In this document: positions 30,476 to 43,635 of the stretch, one piece after another
How positions within the stretch are numbered: position 1 is the first letter of the stretch
How the letters are laid out: every line of letters begins with the position of its first letter
Source of the DNA: Ficedula albicollis
Lineage: Eukaryota; Chordata; Aves; Passeriformes; Muscicapidae
Direction: 5' to 3'
Assembly: GCF_000247815.1 (NCBI RefSeq)
Contig: NC_021676.1
Span: forward strand, 19,837,203-19,901,202
Length of the DNA: 64,000 nt
Notes under the pieces: generated by a model
What the model saw: the letters and a program-made list of their open reading frames with translations, nothing else
Databases searched by the model: none
Told to the model about the DNA's origin: nothing
Position numbers and translations under genes: made by a program

Positions 30476-31607
30476 TCCCAGGGAAATGCTGAATTTTCCA
30501 CGTCAGGGTTGCAGAGATTGGAGCAGGTTCCTCACCTTTAATGGGTCCCCATCTCCCCTTGGAGCGGAGAATCAGGAATGTGGCTTTTGCCAATCCCAGA
30601 ATTATTAAAAGCAAAATTTCCCCATCAACACCAGCCCATCAAATTCCTCCTCACTGGATAAAGTTATAAATATTAACTGCAGGGGAAGAGCAAAATTTAG
30701 AGTGGAATGAAAGCTCGTCATGCAGAAAGTTTGTGTGGGGTTGTTGTTCTTCCTTCCATCCTAAGTGGAAGGTTTTGCTTTATTAGGAGAGATAAAATTG
30801 GCCTAATTAAAAAAAAATAAAAATCAGTTAAGAGCTCAAAATGTAAAACTGGCTTAGAGAGACTGTTCCTGTTCCTTTGTTCCATCCGCTCTGCTCTTCC
30901 CAAACCACAATTTCCTCTGAGCTTTTCTGAAATTGGGTTTCAGTTGACCAACAGCTCCAGGAGTCACAGAGTTATGGGATGGGGTTGGTTTTTTGTTTTT
31001 TGGGGTTTTTTTTTTGGAAGAGTTTTTTTTTTAAAACTCTTCCAGCTCCACCTCTGTGGTGATAATTTCAGGATTATAAAATTCGTGGGATGTTTTGGTT
31101 AAAATTCCAGGGATCCAGGGGCAAATCCCAGCTCTCTGATCACAGCAAGCACGAGGAGTTTTTGCTCCATTTCTGCTTTATTTTTGCTCCATTTCTTCTT
31201 TGTTTCTGCTCCCTTCCTTTTGGTTTTTATTCTGCTTTGTTCCTCTCCACAGCTGTTTGATAACTTCTCTGTTGCTGTTTGGGTATCAAGCTTTAGTGCT
31301 GAGGTTTTTTATTATTCTCGAGCACTTGCTGGGAATAAAACCACAATTTATATCTGCTGTGGATTCATAGTTCTGGGGGGGAAAAAGGTCACTTCACACT
31401 TGGTGCCACTCTGAGGGGTTTGTGGCACACCCAGCTGGTGCCCAGTGCTGTCCCCAGCATTCCCAGCCCCTTTTCCCACTTTCCAGCCCCTTTTCCCACA
31501 CCTGCAGCATTCCTTGGTGTTGTTGTGACCCAGGGGCACGTCTCACTCCATGGAAATCTGAAATTATTTTAATTTTTTTTGCCACTCCACTTCATGCAGC
31601 TGCACCT

Positions 31608-31647
<40 letters not shown>
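31608..31647. other. Poly-G run, 40 bp, followed by T-run
   Basis: Pure G joined to about ten T bases. Confidence 0.85.
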
Positions 31648-31649
<2 letters not shown>

Positions 31650-31928
31650 TTTTTTTTTTAAATTTTAAATTGGTGTGGCCACTCAGGAGATCTCTGAAAA
31701 CTCTGATGCCCAGGGACAGGGAAAGCTGGGGGATGCAAATCCCAGCTTTTGTGGAGTTTGCTTTTCCCCCAGCACATTTTGATTGGATTTATCCAAAACA
31801 ACTTTCCTGGGGCACTTTCCCTTCCTTTGGAGCTCCGTGCCAGCAAAGGAGGCTGAAATCCTTTCTCAGCAAACAGGGCTGACCTCAGGAACGTTCCCTG
31901 CTGGAAAAAAAAAAAAAAAAAAAGAAAA

Positions 31929-32000
<72 letters not shown>
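31929..32000. other. Poly-G run, 72 bp, ending in adapter
   Basis: Preceded by an A-run with one G (31903-31928) and followed immediately by an Illumina adapter remnant. Confidence 0.95.
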
Positions 32001-32002
<2 letters not shown>

Positions 32003-32018
32003 GACGCTCTTCCGATCT
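32001..32018 (+). other. Illumina adapter remnant (contaminant)
   Basis: ACGACGCTCTTCCGATCT is the 3' end of the standard Illumina read-1 adapter. Eighteen exact bases placed directly after a poly-G run cannot reasonably be genomic. Confidence 0.97.
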
Positions 32019-33178
32019 GCTGCAGAGTTCTGCCAAAAGTGGGATGAGAGCCAGAAAAAAAACCTTTGCACAGCTGGGAATTGGGCTGAGGTTGCCACAA
32101 AAAGATGGTGTCACCTCCATGGAGCTGTGTGGGCTACCCCATTATTATCATTAATTATGAGTTCTGCTGGTGATAATAATTAAAATATCTATTAATATGA
32201 TAAGACTGGGATAAACCCTTTCCAAAGGCTTTCTCAGGATGTACCCAAAGACAAATCTCCTTTTTTTTTTCCAGAGGATTTTTGGGATGAGAAGCAACAC
32301 TGAGGAATTCCAGTGGCGTGAGCTGGGATGCAGATCCAGCACTTTGCAGGGGGAAAAGCTGCTGCAAACAAAAGTTAATGATTTAAAAATACAAAAATAA
32401 AATGATTCCTGTCAGAATGCCACTTCTAAGGAGGCTGTGTCAACCTTCTGGTCTGAGATTTATTAGGAGTTAAGGAAGGGTCCATCCTGACAGAGCAGCA
32501 CCTGAAATAATCCCAAAATTCAAATAATTCCAATTAATTCCGAATGAATTCAAACTATTCCAAAATAATTCCGAATCTCCAAATCCACCAGCCCTGCTGA
32601 GCAGCTCAGGTGCTGCTCACATCTCCCAGAGCAGGAGGAGCAAGGCTTGGAGCTGTTCAAAACCCTCCTTCCTCCTGCCCCTCTCCAAATTAACTGCCTG
32701 GACACTAATTGGCATCTCCTCAGCGCCTGGAGCTGCAAACAAATGAACTCTCCAACAAGGCAGGGAGCAGCTCAGGCTGCTGGAAACAGCAGGAGCAAAG
32801 CCCAGAGCCGGGGAAAAAACGAGCTGCAAACAACTCCTGATGCCTCTGAAAAAAGAGAATTGAATTAAACTGTGCCCTGCCACCCCCTGATTGCTTGAAG
32901 AGAGGGAGGTGCAGCTTTTTGGGTTTCACACAGCAGAACAGTGGCAAAGCCTGGAGTTGGTTTGGGAGGTTTAAAGAAATTCCAGCCCAAAGCTGAGACA
33001 GAACCAGGGTGAGTTTGAGGGGCTGGGTGGGCTCTGCCTGGCTCAGGAGAGGCAGCAAAATTCATTTTGTTTTCCCAGCAGGGCTGGCCAGAGAGGCTCC
33101 CTGGGACAGGGTTAAAGGAATAAAGCAGGGATTTATTAAAAGGCTCCAAAGGATTCACCTTGGGCAGTGCAAGAGCCC

Positions 33179-34068
33179 AGGATGGGCCCTGGGTCAGGAG
33201 CGTTCACACTTTTATAAGTTTTGGGTTGTTACAGGATTGCTGCTGTCAGGAAAATGAACCCACAAACACCAGGGGTTGATGTCCAAAAAGGAGACAGAGG
33301 AGTCCTTTTACTTTATTCCAATAAAGGGAGAGGCCACGGGATCTCTCAGATTTTTGGAGGACTCACCTCCCTTTTTATCCCAATTTCCCATCCACATTTC
33401 CCTCTCCCTTTCCCCATTGCTGAGGTACTTGAGAGGCACAGACTGCCCAAACACCTGACAGCTGAGATTCCCCTCCAATGTACAACCCTCCCTTTGAATT
33501 TTTAATTATTATAGCATTCATAGTTTTCCCCCATTGCTTCTTTCATCTTCCAATATCCATTTGCATTTCTCAGCAAACCTACAGTTTATTTGTAAAGGCA
33601 AATATATATATATATATATTTTAAGGATGGGCCCTGGGTCAGGAGCGTTCACACTTTTATAAGTTTTGGGTTGTTACAGGATTGCTGCTGTCAGGAAAAT
33701 GAACCCACAAACACCAGGGGTTGATGTCCAAAAAGGAGACAGAGGAGTCCTTTTACTTTATTCCAATAAAGGGAGAGGCCACGGGATCTCTCAGATTTTT
33801 GGAGGACTCACCTCCCTTTTTATCCCAATTTCCCATCCACATTTCCCTCTCCCTTTCCCCATTGCTGAGGTACTTGAGAGGCACAGACTGCCCAAACACC
33901 TGACAGCTGAGATTCCCCTCCAATGTACAACCCTCCCTTTGAATTTGTAATTCTTTTAGAATTCATAGTTTTCCCCCATTGCTTCTTTCATCTTCCAATA
34001 TCCATTTGCATTTCTCAGCAAACCTACAGTTTATTTGTAAAGGCAAATATATATATATATATTTTATT
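33179..34068. repeat. 445-bp tandem duplication in an LTR-like repeat
   Basis: Copies 33179-33623 and 33624-34068 both run from AGGATGGGCCCTGGGTCAGG to a (TA)n-rich tail after TTTGTAAAGGCAAATAT. They are nearly identical; differences cluster in the last 100 bp. Flanking sequence back to about 33070 (GGATTTATTAAAAGGCTCC) looks like a bird endogenous-retrovirus LTR in minus orientation. That class is a recollection, not a match I could run. Confidence 0.8.
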
Positions 34069-34115
34069 TTTTTTTTAATCCATCAATCAGTGGAATCCTT
34101 CCCATTGTTTCTTTT

Positions 34116-36276
34116 TTATCCACCAGCTGGTTTGGAAAGACAAATCCCTCATTCCTCTCACCTGTGCCAAAGCAGATCCCAGGTGATCCCTCCTGTCCTG
34201 CACATCCCTTTGTTCCTGTGCTCCCAAAATTCCAGGACTCCCTTTTTTTTTCCCCCCTTTTTTCCTTTTCCCCAGAAACCCTCTCAGAAGCTGCAGTGCT
34301 TTCTCCTTTCCTGCTTTCCCTCCCTGTCCCTGCTCCCTCTAGTGTTCCCGGGCAGCTGCTGGCTCTCCTGACCTGCTGCTGGTTTCTGGATTTTGAATTT
34401 CGGATTTTTTTTTTTCCCCCCTGCATTTCACACGAGCTGGGGATGCCATCAGCTCCCCTGTCCCCCCTTTGGAGAGGAGCTACCACAGAATCACTTAATT
34501 TCCTTGTGCCAGCACCTGAGGCCAGCTCTGGATCCACCTGACTCCCAATTTTGATGATTTCCGAGTCATTAATTCATTCTCGGTTCACAGTTTGGGGATT
34601 TCTTTCCCAACTATGTATTTCTTTCTAATTTAATGGGATGTGACAGCTGGGATTAGATGTTGGTGCCATTCCTGCAGCATCCATCACACCTGGACTTGGT
34701 GCCCGGGTTCACTTTAGGCTCAGTCTAAGCTGAAGTCTACAAAAGCTTTTGGCTGCCTGGAAATCAGAAAATGCACAAAGGGACTGGAGATCCATGTTGG
34801 GATCGCGGGATTGCTGCAGCAGAGGGAAAGTGGAATTGAAAACACCCCACAACGAGATGGTTTCCAGAGCTTTGGCTGAAATGTAACTGTTTAATGAGCT
34901 CCAAATTGAGTGTTAATTAAAAAAAATATTCCATTTATATGAGAATATCTGGAAAAGAGCTTTGGGATCATCAGGCACCGCCAACCCTCGTCCTCCATCC
35001 AGAGATTTTTATTCCTCCAGGGGTGAGGACTCAGCCTTGCCTTGGGGTTGGACACCCAGGGACATCCAGGGACAAGAATTCCAGGAATTTTTGCAGGAAG
35101 AGGGAGGTGGAGGAGTTTCCCTCACACAGCAATGGGTGAGTGACAGCTGAAGGCTGAGCCGCAGCTAATTAGCAGCTAATCTAATTAGCACCTCCCTCAG
35201 CTCAGCCCTTCCTGAAGGCTCCTGGTTGGGATTTTTGGCACCCAGGGTTGGGCTGCAGCGCAGCTTTGTCCTGCCTGGCATTGCACCCAAGGGGGTGGGA
35301 AGTGAGGTGGGATTTGGGGACACCTCAGCCTGGTGTCCCCAAGGCCAGGAAATTAATGTAATTAATGTAATTAATGTAATTAATGTAATTAATGTAATTA
35401 ATGGTGTCATCCCCCCAGTTAATCCTGAAGATTTCTCTCCAGGAATCCCAGGATTGCTGCTCCTTGGGGCAGACACTTCCTCACCAGGGAAAAGGTGGAA
35501 TTTTCCCCCAAATGTTTCCCCATCTGTGCCCTTTATCCAGGCAGGAAAAAGCAGAAATTCCGTGATTTTGGGGTTTGATTTCTAATTGATTCTGTCAGAA
35601 AGCCTCCAGCCACCCCAAATCTTCCACACCCCAACCTGGGGACATCCCAGCCCTCCCTGCGTGTCCCTCACTGGGAATGTCCCTCCCTGGGGCCAGAATT
35701 GTTTCCAGAATTATAAACCTGGAGGGAAATTCTTCCACCTGGCCACGTGAGGCTGTTCCCACATCATCCTTCTATTTATCCAACATTTTGGTTTTCTGCT
35801 CCAGTCGGAGGCAGAGGAAAGTTTGGGCAGCAAAAAAACAATTAAAATAAAATTTAAAAAAAGATCCTAAGCTGACTCAGATCTTGAGCAGACTTAAAAT
35901 AGATCATATTAAAAAAAAAAAAAAAATGGAAGAATAAAAAAAAAAATCCTAAATTCTCCTCCTGATCTCCTTTTGCTCTGCTCCAATTATAGATCCCTCC
36001 AGGCAGGGACCTGCCAGTGTTTCTGTCAGGGAAGTGCCAAGCCCATCCACCATGCTTTACAAATAATCACAGGCAACACGCATTTTGTGAAATATCGAAG
36101 CTCTTCCTGTTAAAAAAAAAAAAAACCAAACAAAAAAAACCCAAAAAAACCCACCGAGATCTCTCTGCCACATCAGACAGGATGAAATGTCAGCGTGCCA
36201 TCCTTCCCAAATTAACATCCTTCCCCCTGTCACTCCTCATATGGGAGCTCAGCATCCTTCTCCTCCTCCCCACGGG
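34116..36276. other. Non-coding, no gene seen
   Basis: Contains the (ATTAATGTA)n microsatellite and A-rich runs at 35911-35945 and 36112-36150. Confidence 0.6.
35349..35403 (+). repeat. 9-bp microsatellite (ATTAATGTA)n
   Basis: About six copies of ATTAATGTA in a row, with no interruption. Confidence 0.95.
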
Positions 36277-36734
36277 GAGGAATTGGGGTTGAAATCTGAA
36301 ATTGTGCAGAACTGGATGCCTGAGGTGGGTGAGAATAGGGGAAAAAATCACCTCAAGTCTTCTTTGTTTGCTGCCTTTTAACTCTTCATTGCCTGAAATC
36401 ACTCAGAATAGATGGAGGATGAGGCACCATGGTAAAAACTGCAGAATTCTCCTTTTTTTCCTCAATTTTTCCTCAATTTTTCCTCAATTTTTCCTCAAAT
36501 TTTCCTCAATTTTTCCAGGATCTGAGCACGTCAGGAGCCCATCCCAAAGCTTGACATCCCTTTCCACAAAGGAATTATTCCCAATATCCAACCTGAGCCT
36601 GCCCTGGCACAGCTGGGGGAGCAGAGAATTCAATAAATGGGAAAGATCCCGTGGAATTGGGGACTCAGAGGAATTTGGGTTGAAATCTGAAATTGTGCAG
36701 AACTGGATGCCTGAGGTGGGTGAGAATAGGGGAA
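36277..36734 (+). repeat. Separated 67-bp direct repeat
   Basis: The segment with GTTGAAATCTGAAATTGTGC ... GAACTGGATGCCTGAGGTGG ... GTGAGAATAGGGG occurs at 36277-36343 and 36668-36734, 391 bp apart, almost identical. A TCCTCAATTTT microrepeat lies between (36450-36515). Confidence 0.85.
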
Positions 36735-36984
36735 GGTTCTGCCCCCCCAAAATGAGATTGGAAATTTTTGGGGGGTAGGGATTGAGCTCTAAAGTCTCAC
36801 TCCCGGTTTATTCCCAGGCTGGAAATTGTGCCAGGAATTTGTGTGGCCGCCCAAAGGTGACAGCTGGGAGAGAAATCTGCTGCCCAAATTGCATGGGAGG
36901 TTATTTCCCTCTTGCTGTCATCTCTCTGCCTTAATAAAAATTAAAAAAAAAAAAAAAAATCTGCTGGATTTGATTTTTTTTTTT

Positions 36985-38317
<1,333 letters not shown>

Positions 38318-38525
38318 CTTTTGTGGGTGCTACAATATGATAATTTTGTAGCAATTAAATTAATTTGGAAGTTGGTAGTTTGCATTGTGTCCCTGCAGGT
38401 AAAAATGGGGTTATTTAGTAGGTGGTTGACAATCTTATAACTGGTTAATTTTTATTAATTATTATTAATTATTATCTGATTTAGAGGCTTTTTTTTTTTG
38501 CTGTTGTTTTTGCTTTTTTTTTTTT

Positions 38526-38535
<10 letters not shown>

Positions 38536-38555
<20 letters not shown>
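38536..38555. other. 20-bp G-run inside a T-run
   Basis: About 20 T, 20 G, then about 20 T. Probably one T homopolymer split by mis-called bases. Confidence 0.85.
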
Positions 38556-38557
<2 letters not shown>

Positions 38558-39229
38558 TTTTTTTTTTTTTTTTTTTAATTAAACCACCAGAGCTCAGCTC
38601 TGCCTTCAGAGCAAGGAGGATATTGAAGGATTTCATGGTTTCTATGGCTATAAAATCCTCAGAAAACAGAACCCAGCAGCTCATGCTCAGCAGAACTGAG
38701 AAAAAAAAACCTCTCAAACCTTTTTTTTTTTAGTAATTAATTCACTAATGTAATAATTCCCTAATATAATAATTCACAAATATAACAAGTGAACCAAAAT
38801 GAACCAAAATTCCAGAACCATAAATAAAGAAAATCCCTCACTCCAGCCTCACCTGCTCAAGGTGTGTGTTTAAATCCAAGCTCCATCCTCCCAAAATCAG
38901 AATAATTTTAGTGCTGGTGAAAAACACAGAAATAAAAATGTTGTTATTGGAGCTGTGCTAATTCCATCTCTAATTATTTTGCTAAATCTGGGGAGGAAAA
39001 AAAAAGGGATTGGGGTTGTTTTTTAGGGGAGGTTTGTGCGGGTTTATTGTTGGTAAATTCATAATAAATGCAAAGTGATTTTATATTTTTGCTTTTACTC
39101 CTTCCCCTGCAGCTTTTGCAATTATTAAAATCCAGAGGTTAAAGTGTAATTTGTTTAAATTCAGAAGGAATTATTCCAGATGACTCGGAGCTGCTGAGGC
39201 TGGAGGAGCTTTTCAGAAAAGTTTGGGAG
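38556..39229. other. Non-coding, no gene seen
   Basis: AT-rich, with repeated TAATATAATAATTC-like words near 38750. Nothing more. Confidence 0.6.
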
Positions 39230-40130
39230 TGAATCCAGGGAAAATCTGGGAAAAATCCTGGAAAAATCGGATTAAAACAAAAAGAAATCTGAGAAATAAC
39301 TGGGGATTCTGGAAAAAAACAGGAAAAATTCAAGTATTCCGGGGGAATTTGGGAATTACAGGAAAATCCAAGGGAAATCCAGGAATTCTGGGAGAATAAA
39401 GGAAAAATCCAGGAATTCTGGAAAAATCTTGGAATTCTGGGAAAATCCAGGAAAAATCGGGGAAAAATCCTGGAAAAATCTGATAAAATCCAAGAAAAAT
39501 CTGTGAAAAAACTGGGAATTCTGGAAAAAAAAACCCAGGAAAAATTCGGGAATTCCGGGGGAATTTGGGAATTACAGGAAAATCCAGGGGAAATCCAGGA
39601 AAAATCCAGGAATTCTGGGAGAATAAAGGAAAAATCCGGGAAAATCCGGGAAAAATCCGGGGAAAAATCTAGGAAATCTGGGAAAAATCCTGGAAAAATC
39701 TGATAAAATCCAAGAAAAATCTGTTAAAAAAAATAAAAATAAAAGGAAATTACTGGAAAGTCTGGGGAAAAATCTGGGAATTCTGGAAAAATCCAGGAAA
39801 AAATCGGGAGTTCAGGAAAAATGTGGGAATTCCAGGAATATCTGGGAAAAAAACTGGGAATTCTGGGAAAATACTGGGAAAAATCCTGGGGAAAAAATGA
39901 GAAAAATCAAGGAATTAAAAGGAAATTACTGAAAAGTCTGGGGAAAAATCTGGGAATTCTGGAAAAATCCAGGAAAAAATCGGGAGTTCAGGAAAAATGT
40001 GGGAATTCCAGGAATATCTGGGAAAAAACTGGGAATTCTGGGAAAATACTGGGAAAAATCCTGGGAAAAAAATGAGAAAAATCAAGGAATTCTGGAGAAA
40101 TCCAGGAAAAATCTGAGAATTCTTGGACCT
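39230..40130 (+). repeat. GGAAAAATCC-type A/G-rich array
   Basis: About 900 bp of short units such as GGAAAAATCCAGGAATTCTG in irregular order. A longer internal block (AAAGGAAATTACTG through ATCCTGGG) occurs twice, near 39740 and 39917, about 177 bp apart. Confidence 0.9.
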
Positions 40131-40384
40131 AATTGAGTTTCAAGGGATATTTTATTTTTATTTTGCTGTTTCTGGCAGGTTTCCCCAGCACTTTGATGGA
40201 AGGTGGAACTTGGATAATGAATCTGGTTTTTTATTTTAGATAAATGTGAATAATTTGAAGAGATTTGATCTAAAGGATGATGGGGAATTTCCTACCCAAT
40301 AATCATAGCTGAAATGTGGAATTTAATGCTTCCAAAAAGGTTTGAGTTGTGCATTAAACAGCAAGTGGAGGGATAAAATATTTT

Positions 40385-41962
40385 CTTAAGGAAAAAGCAA
40401 AATAAAGGAAAAAAAGGAGACAGAGGGAAAGAAAAAGGGAAAGAGAAAGGGAAAGGGATGGAAAAGAGAAAGGAAGAGAAAAGGGAAAGAGAAGGGGAAA
40501 GAGAAAAGGATGGAAAAGGAAAATGGATGGAAAAGAGGAAGGGAAAGGGATGGAAAAGAGGAAGGGAAAGAGAAAGAAAAGAGAAAGGGAAAAGGATGGA
40601 AAAGAGAAAGGGAAAGAGAAGGAAAAGAGAAAGGGAAAGAGATGGAAAAGAGAAAGGGAAAGAGATGGAAAAGAGAAAGGGAAAGAGAAGGAAAAGAGAA
40701 AGGGAAAGAGATGGAAAAGAGAAAGGGAAAGAGATGGAAAAGAGAAAGGGAAAGAGAAGGAAAAGAGAAAGGGAAAGAGATGGAAAAGAGAAAGGGAAAG
40801 AGATGGAAAAGAGAAAGGGAAAGAGAAGGAAAAGAGAAAGGGAAAGAGATGGAAAAGAGAAAGGGAAAGAGATGGAAAAGAGAAAGGGAAAGAGAAGGAA
40901 AAGAGAAAGGGAAAGAGATGGAAAAGAGAAAGGGAAAGAGATGGAAAAGAGAAAGGGAAAGAGAAGGAAAAGAGAAAGGGAAAGAGATGGAAAAGAGAAA
41001 GGGAAAGAGATGGAAAAGAGAAAGGGAAAGAGAAGGAAAAGAGAAAGGGAAAGAGATGGAAAAGAGAAAGGGAAAGAGATGGAAAAGAGAAAGGGAAAGA
41101 GAAGGAAAAGAGAAAGGGAAAGAGATGGAAAAGAGAAAGGGAAAGAGATGGAAAAGAGAAAGGGAAAGAGAAGGAAAAGAGAAAGGGAAAGAGATGGAAA
41201 AGAGAAAGGGAAAGAGATGGAAAAGAGAAAGGGAAAGAGAAGGAAAAGAGAAAGAAAAGGAAAAAAAGAAAGGGAAAGGGATGGAAAAGAGAAAGGGAAA
41301 GGGATGGAAAAGAGGAAGGGAAAGAGAAAGAAAAGAGAAAGGGAAAAGGATGGAAAAGAGAAAGGGAAAGAGAAGGAAAAGAGAAAGAAAAGGAAAAAAA
41401 GAAAGGGAAAGGGATGGAAAAGGGAAAGGGATGGAAAAGAGAAAGAGAAAGAGAAAGAAAAGGAAAAGAGAAAGAGAAAGAAAAGGAAAAGAGAAAGGGA
41501 GAGAAAAGGAAAAGAGAAAGGGAAAGAGAAGGAAAAGAGAAAGAAAAGGAAAAGAAGAAAGGGAAAGGGATGGAAAAGAGAAAGGGAAAGGGATGGAAAA
41601 GAGAAAGAGAAAGAGAAAGAAAAGGAAAAGAGAAAGGGAAAGGGATGGAAAAGAGAAAGAGAAAGAGAAAGAAAAGGAAAAGAGAAAGGGAAAGGGATGG
41701 AAAAGAGAAAGAGAAAGAGAAAGAAAAGGAAAAGAGAAAGGGAAAGAGAAGGAAAAGAGAAAGGGAAAGAGAAGGAAAAGAGAAAGGGAAAGAGATGGAA
41801 AAGAGAAAGGGAAAGAGATGGAAAAGAGAAAGGGAAAGAGAAAGAAAAGGAAAAGAGAAAGGGAAAAGAAAAGGAAAAGAGAAAGGGATGGAAAAGAGAA
41901 AGGGAAAGGGATGGAAAAGGAAAAGAGAAAGAAAAAGAAAAGAGAAGGAAAAGAGATGGAAC
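40385..41962 (+). repeat. 1.6-kb purine-rich array (23-bp unit, 69-bp higher order)
   Basis: Unit GGGAAAGAGATGGAAAAGAG+AAA and the variant with GAAGG. Three 23-bp units (ATGG, ATGG, AAGG) form a 69-bp period repeated about eight to nine times at 40600-41250; the rest is irregular. Except for the T of ATGG it is all purine on this strand. Long Lys/Glu/Arg and Ser/Phe/Leu frames here are artefacts. Confidence 0.95.
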
Positions 41963-41970
41963 AGAGGCGG

Positions 41971-41985
41971 CCGCCAGGGGGCGCC
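41971..41985 (+). promoter_or_regulatory. CTCF-like binding site
   Basis: CCGCCAGGGGGCGCC fits the CTCF core (CCASYAGRKGGCRS) at nearly every position except the A at position 3. It lies exactly at the boundary between the polypurine repeat and the CpG island. Confidence 0.6.
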
Positions 41986-42232
41986 AAGGGCAGCGCGCCT
42001 CACGCATGCGCAGAGCCCGCCCCGGAGGAGCTGCACTGCCCGACCGGCAACACCGCGGGCACCGGGAGCACCGGGAGCACCGCGAGTACCGGGAGCACCG
42101 CGAGTATCGGGAGCACCGAAACTACCGGAACGCCGGTGCCAGCCCCAGCAACCCGGAAGCAGCGCCGCTTCAGCCGCTGCATTGCGCAGGCGCGGGGACA
42201 GAACCCGCCAATGGCAGCCGGCGGCGCGGCCG

Positions 42233-42240
42233 TGACGTCA
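42233..42240. promoter_or_regulatory. Palindromic CRE (TGACGTCA)
   Basis: A full cAMP-response element, 20 bases after a CCAAT box and within the CpG island. The arrangement is typical of CREB/ATF-bound core promoters. Confidence 0.6.
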
Positions 42241-42245
42241 CAGGG

Positions 42246-43261
<1,016 letters not shown>

Positions 43262-43262
<1 letters not shown>

Positions 43263-43410
43263 TTTACCAGCAAATCTACAGTTTATTTGTAAAGGCAAAT
43301 CTCCTTCCCATTCATCACTCAGTGCAACCCCTCCCATTGTTTCTTCTCTCTCTCAGTGCCAGCTTTGTCTATCAGCAGATGCACAGCTTGTTTGTAAAGA
43401 AAATTCAACA
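43262..43410. repeat. Second copy of the LTR-like element end
   Basis: Shares ACAGTTTATTTGTAAAGGCA and the following CTTCCCAT...CATTGTTTCTT segment with 34028-34115, so it belongs to the same dispersed repeat family. Only this end is present. Confidence 0.7.
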
Positions 43411-43504
43411 CTGCTCTCACCTCCTTTCCCCTTCACTGCCTGATCTCCTGGAGTTTCTGTGGGACAGGACATGAAACAGCAGAGAAGGGGATGGCAGAGA
43501 CTGG

Positions 43505-43635
43505 AGCAGCAGGGGAGTTCCCATCACCCTGTGACATCCACATGTTCCCAGGGAATGCCACCCTGGGGCAGTGGAAAGGGTAGAACTGGATGAGCTTTAA
43601 GGTCCTTCCAGCCCAAACCAGTCTGGGATTCTTTA
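43505..43635 (+). mobile_element. CR1 LINE 3' end
   Basis: GTAGAACTGGATGAGCTTTA, AGGTCCTTCCAGCCCAAACC and a closing GGGATTCTTT match the terminal CR1 consensus as remembered. Confidence 0.7.

Larger units (their letters stand above)
29433..33070. other. Non-coding with homopolymer gaps
   Basis: A CR1 fragment (30385), two short poly-G gaps and the adapter remnant. No exon. Confidence 0.6.

Noticed and set aside
33070..34170. Retroviral coding genes linked to the LTR-like repeats
   Set aside because: No gag, pol or env-type frame is present near any of the LTR-like elements; they look like solitary or partial repeats.
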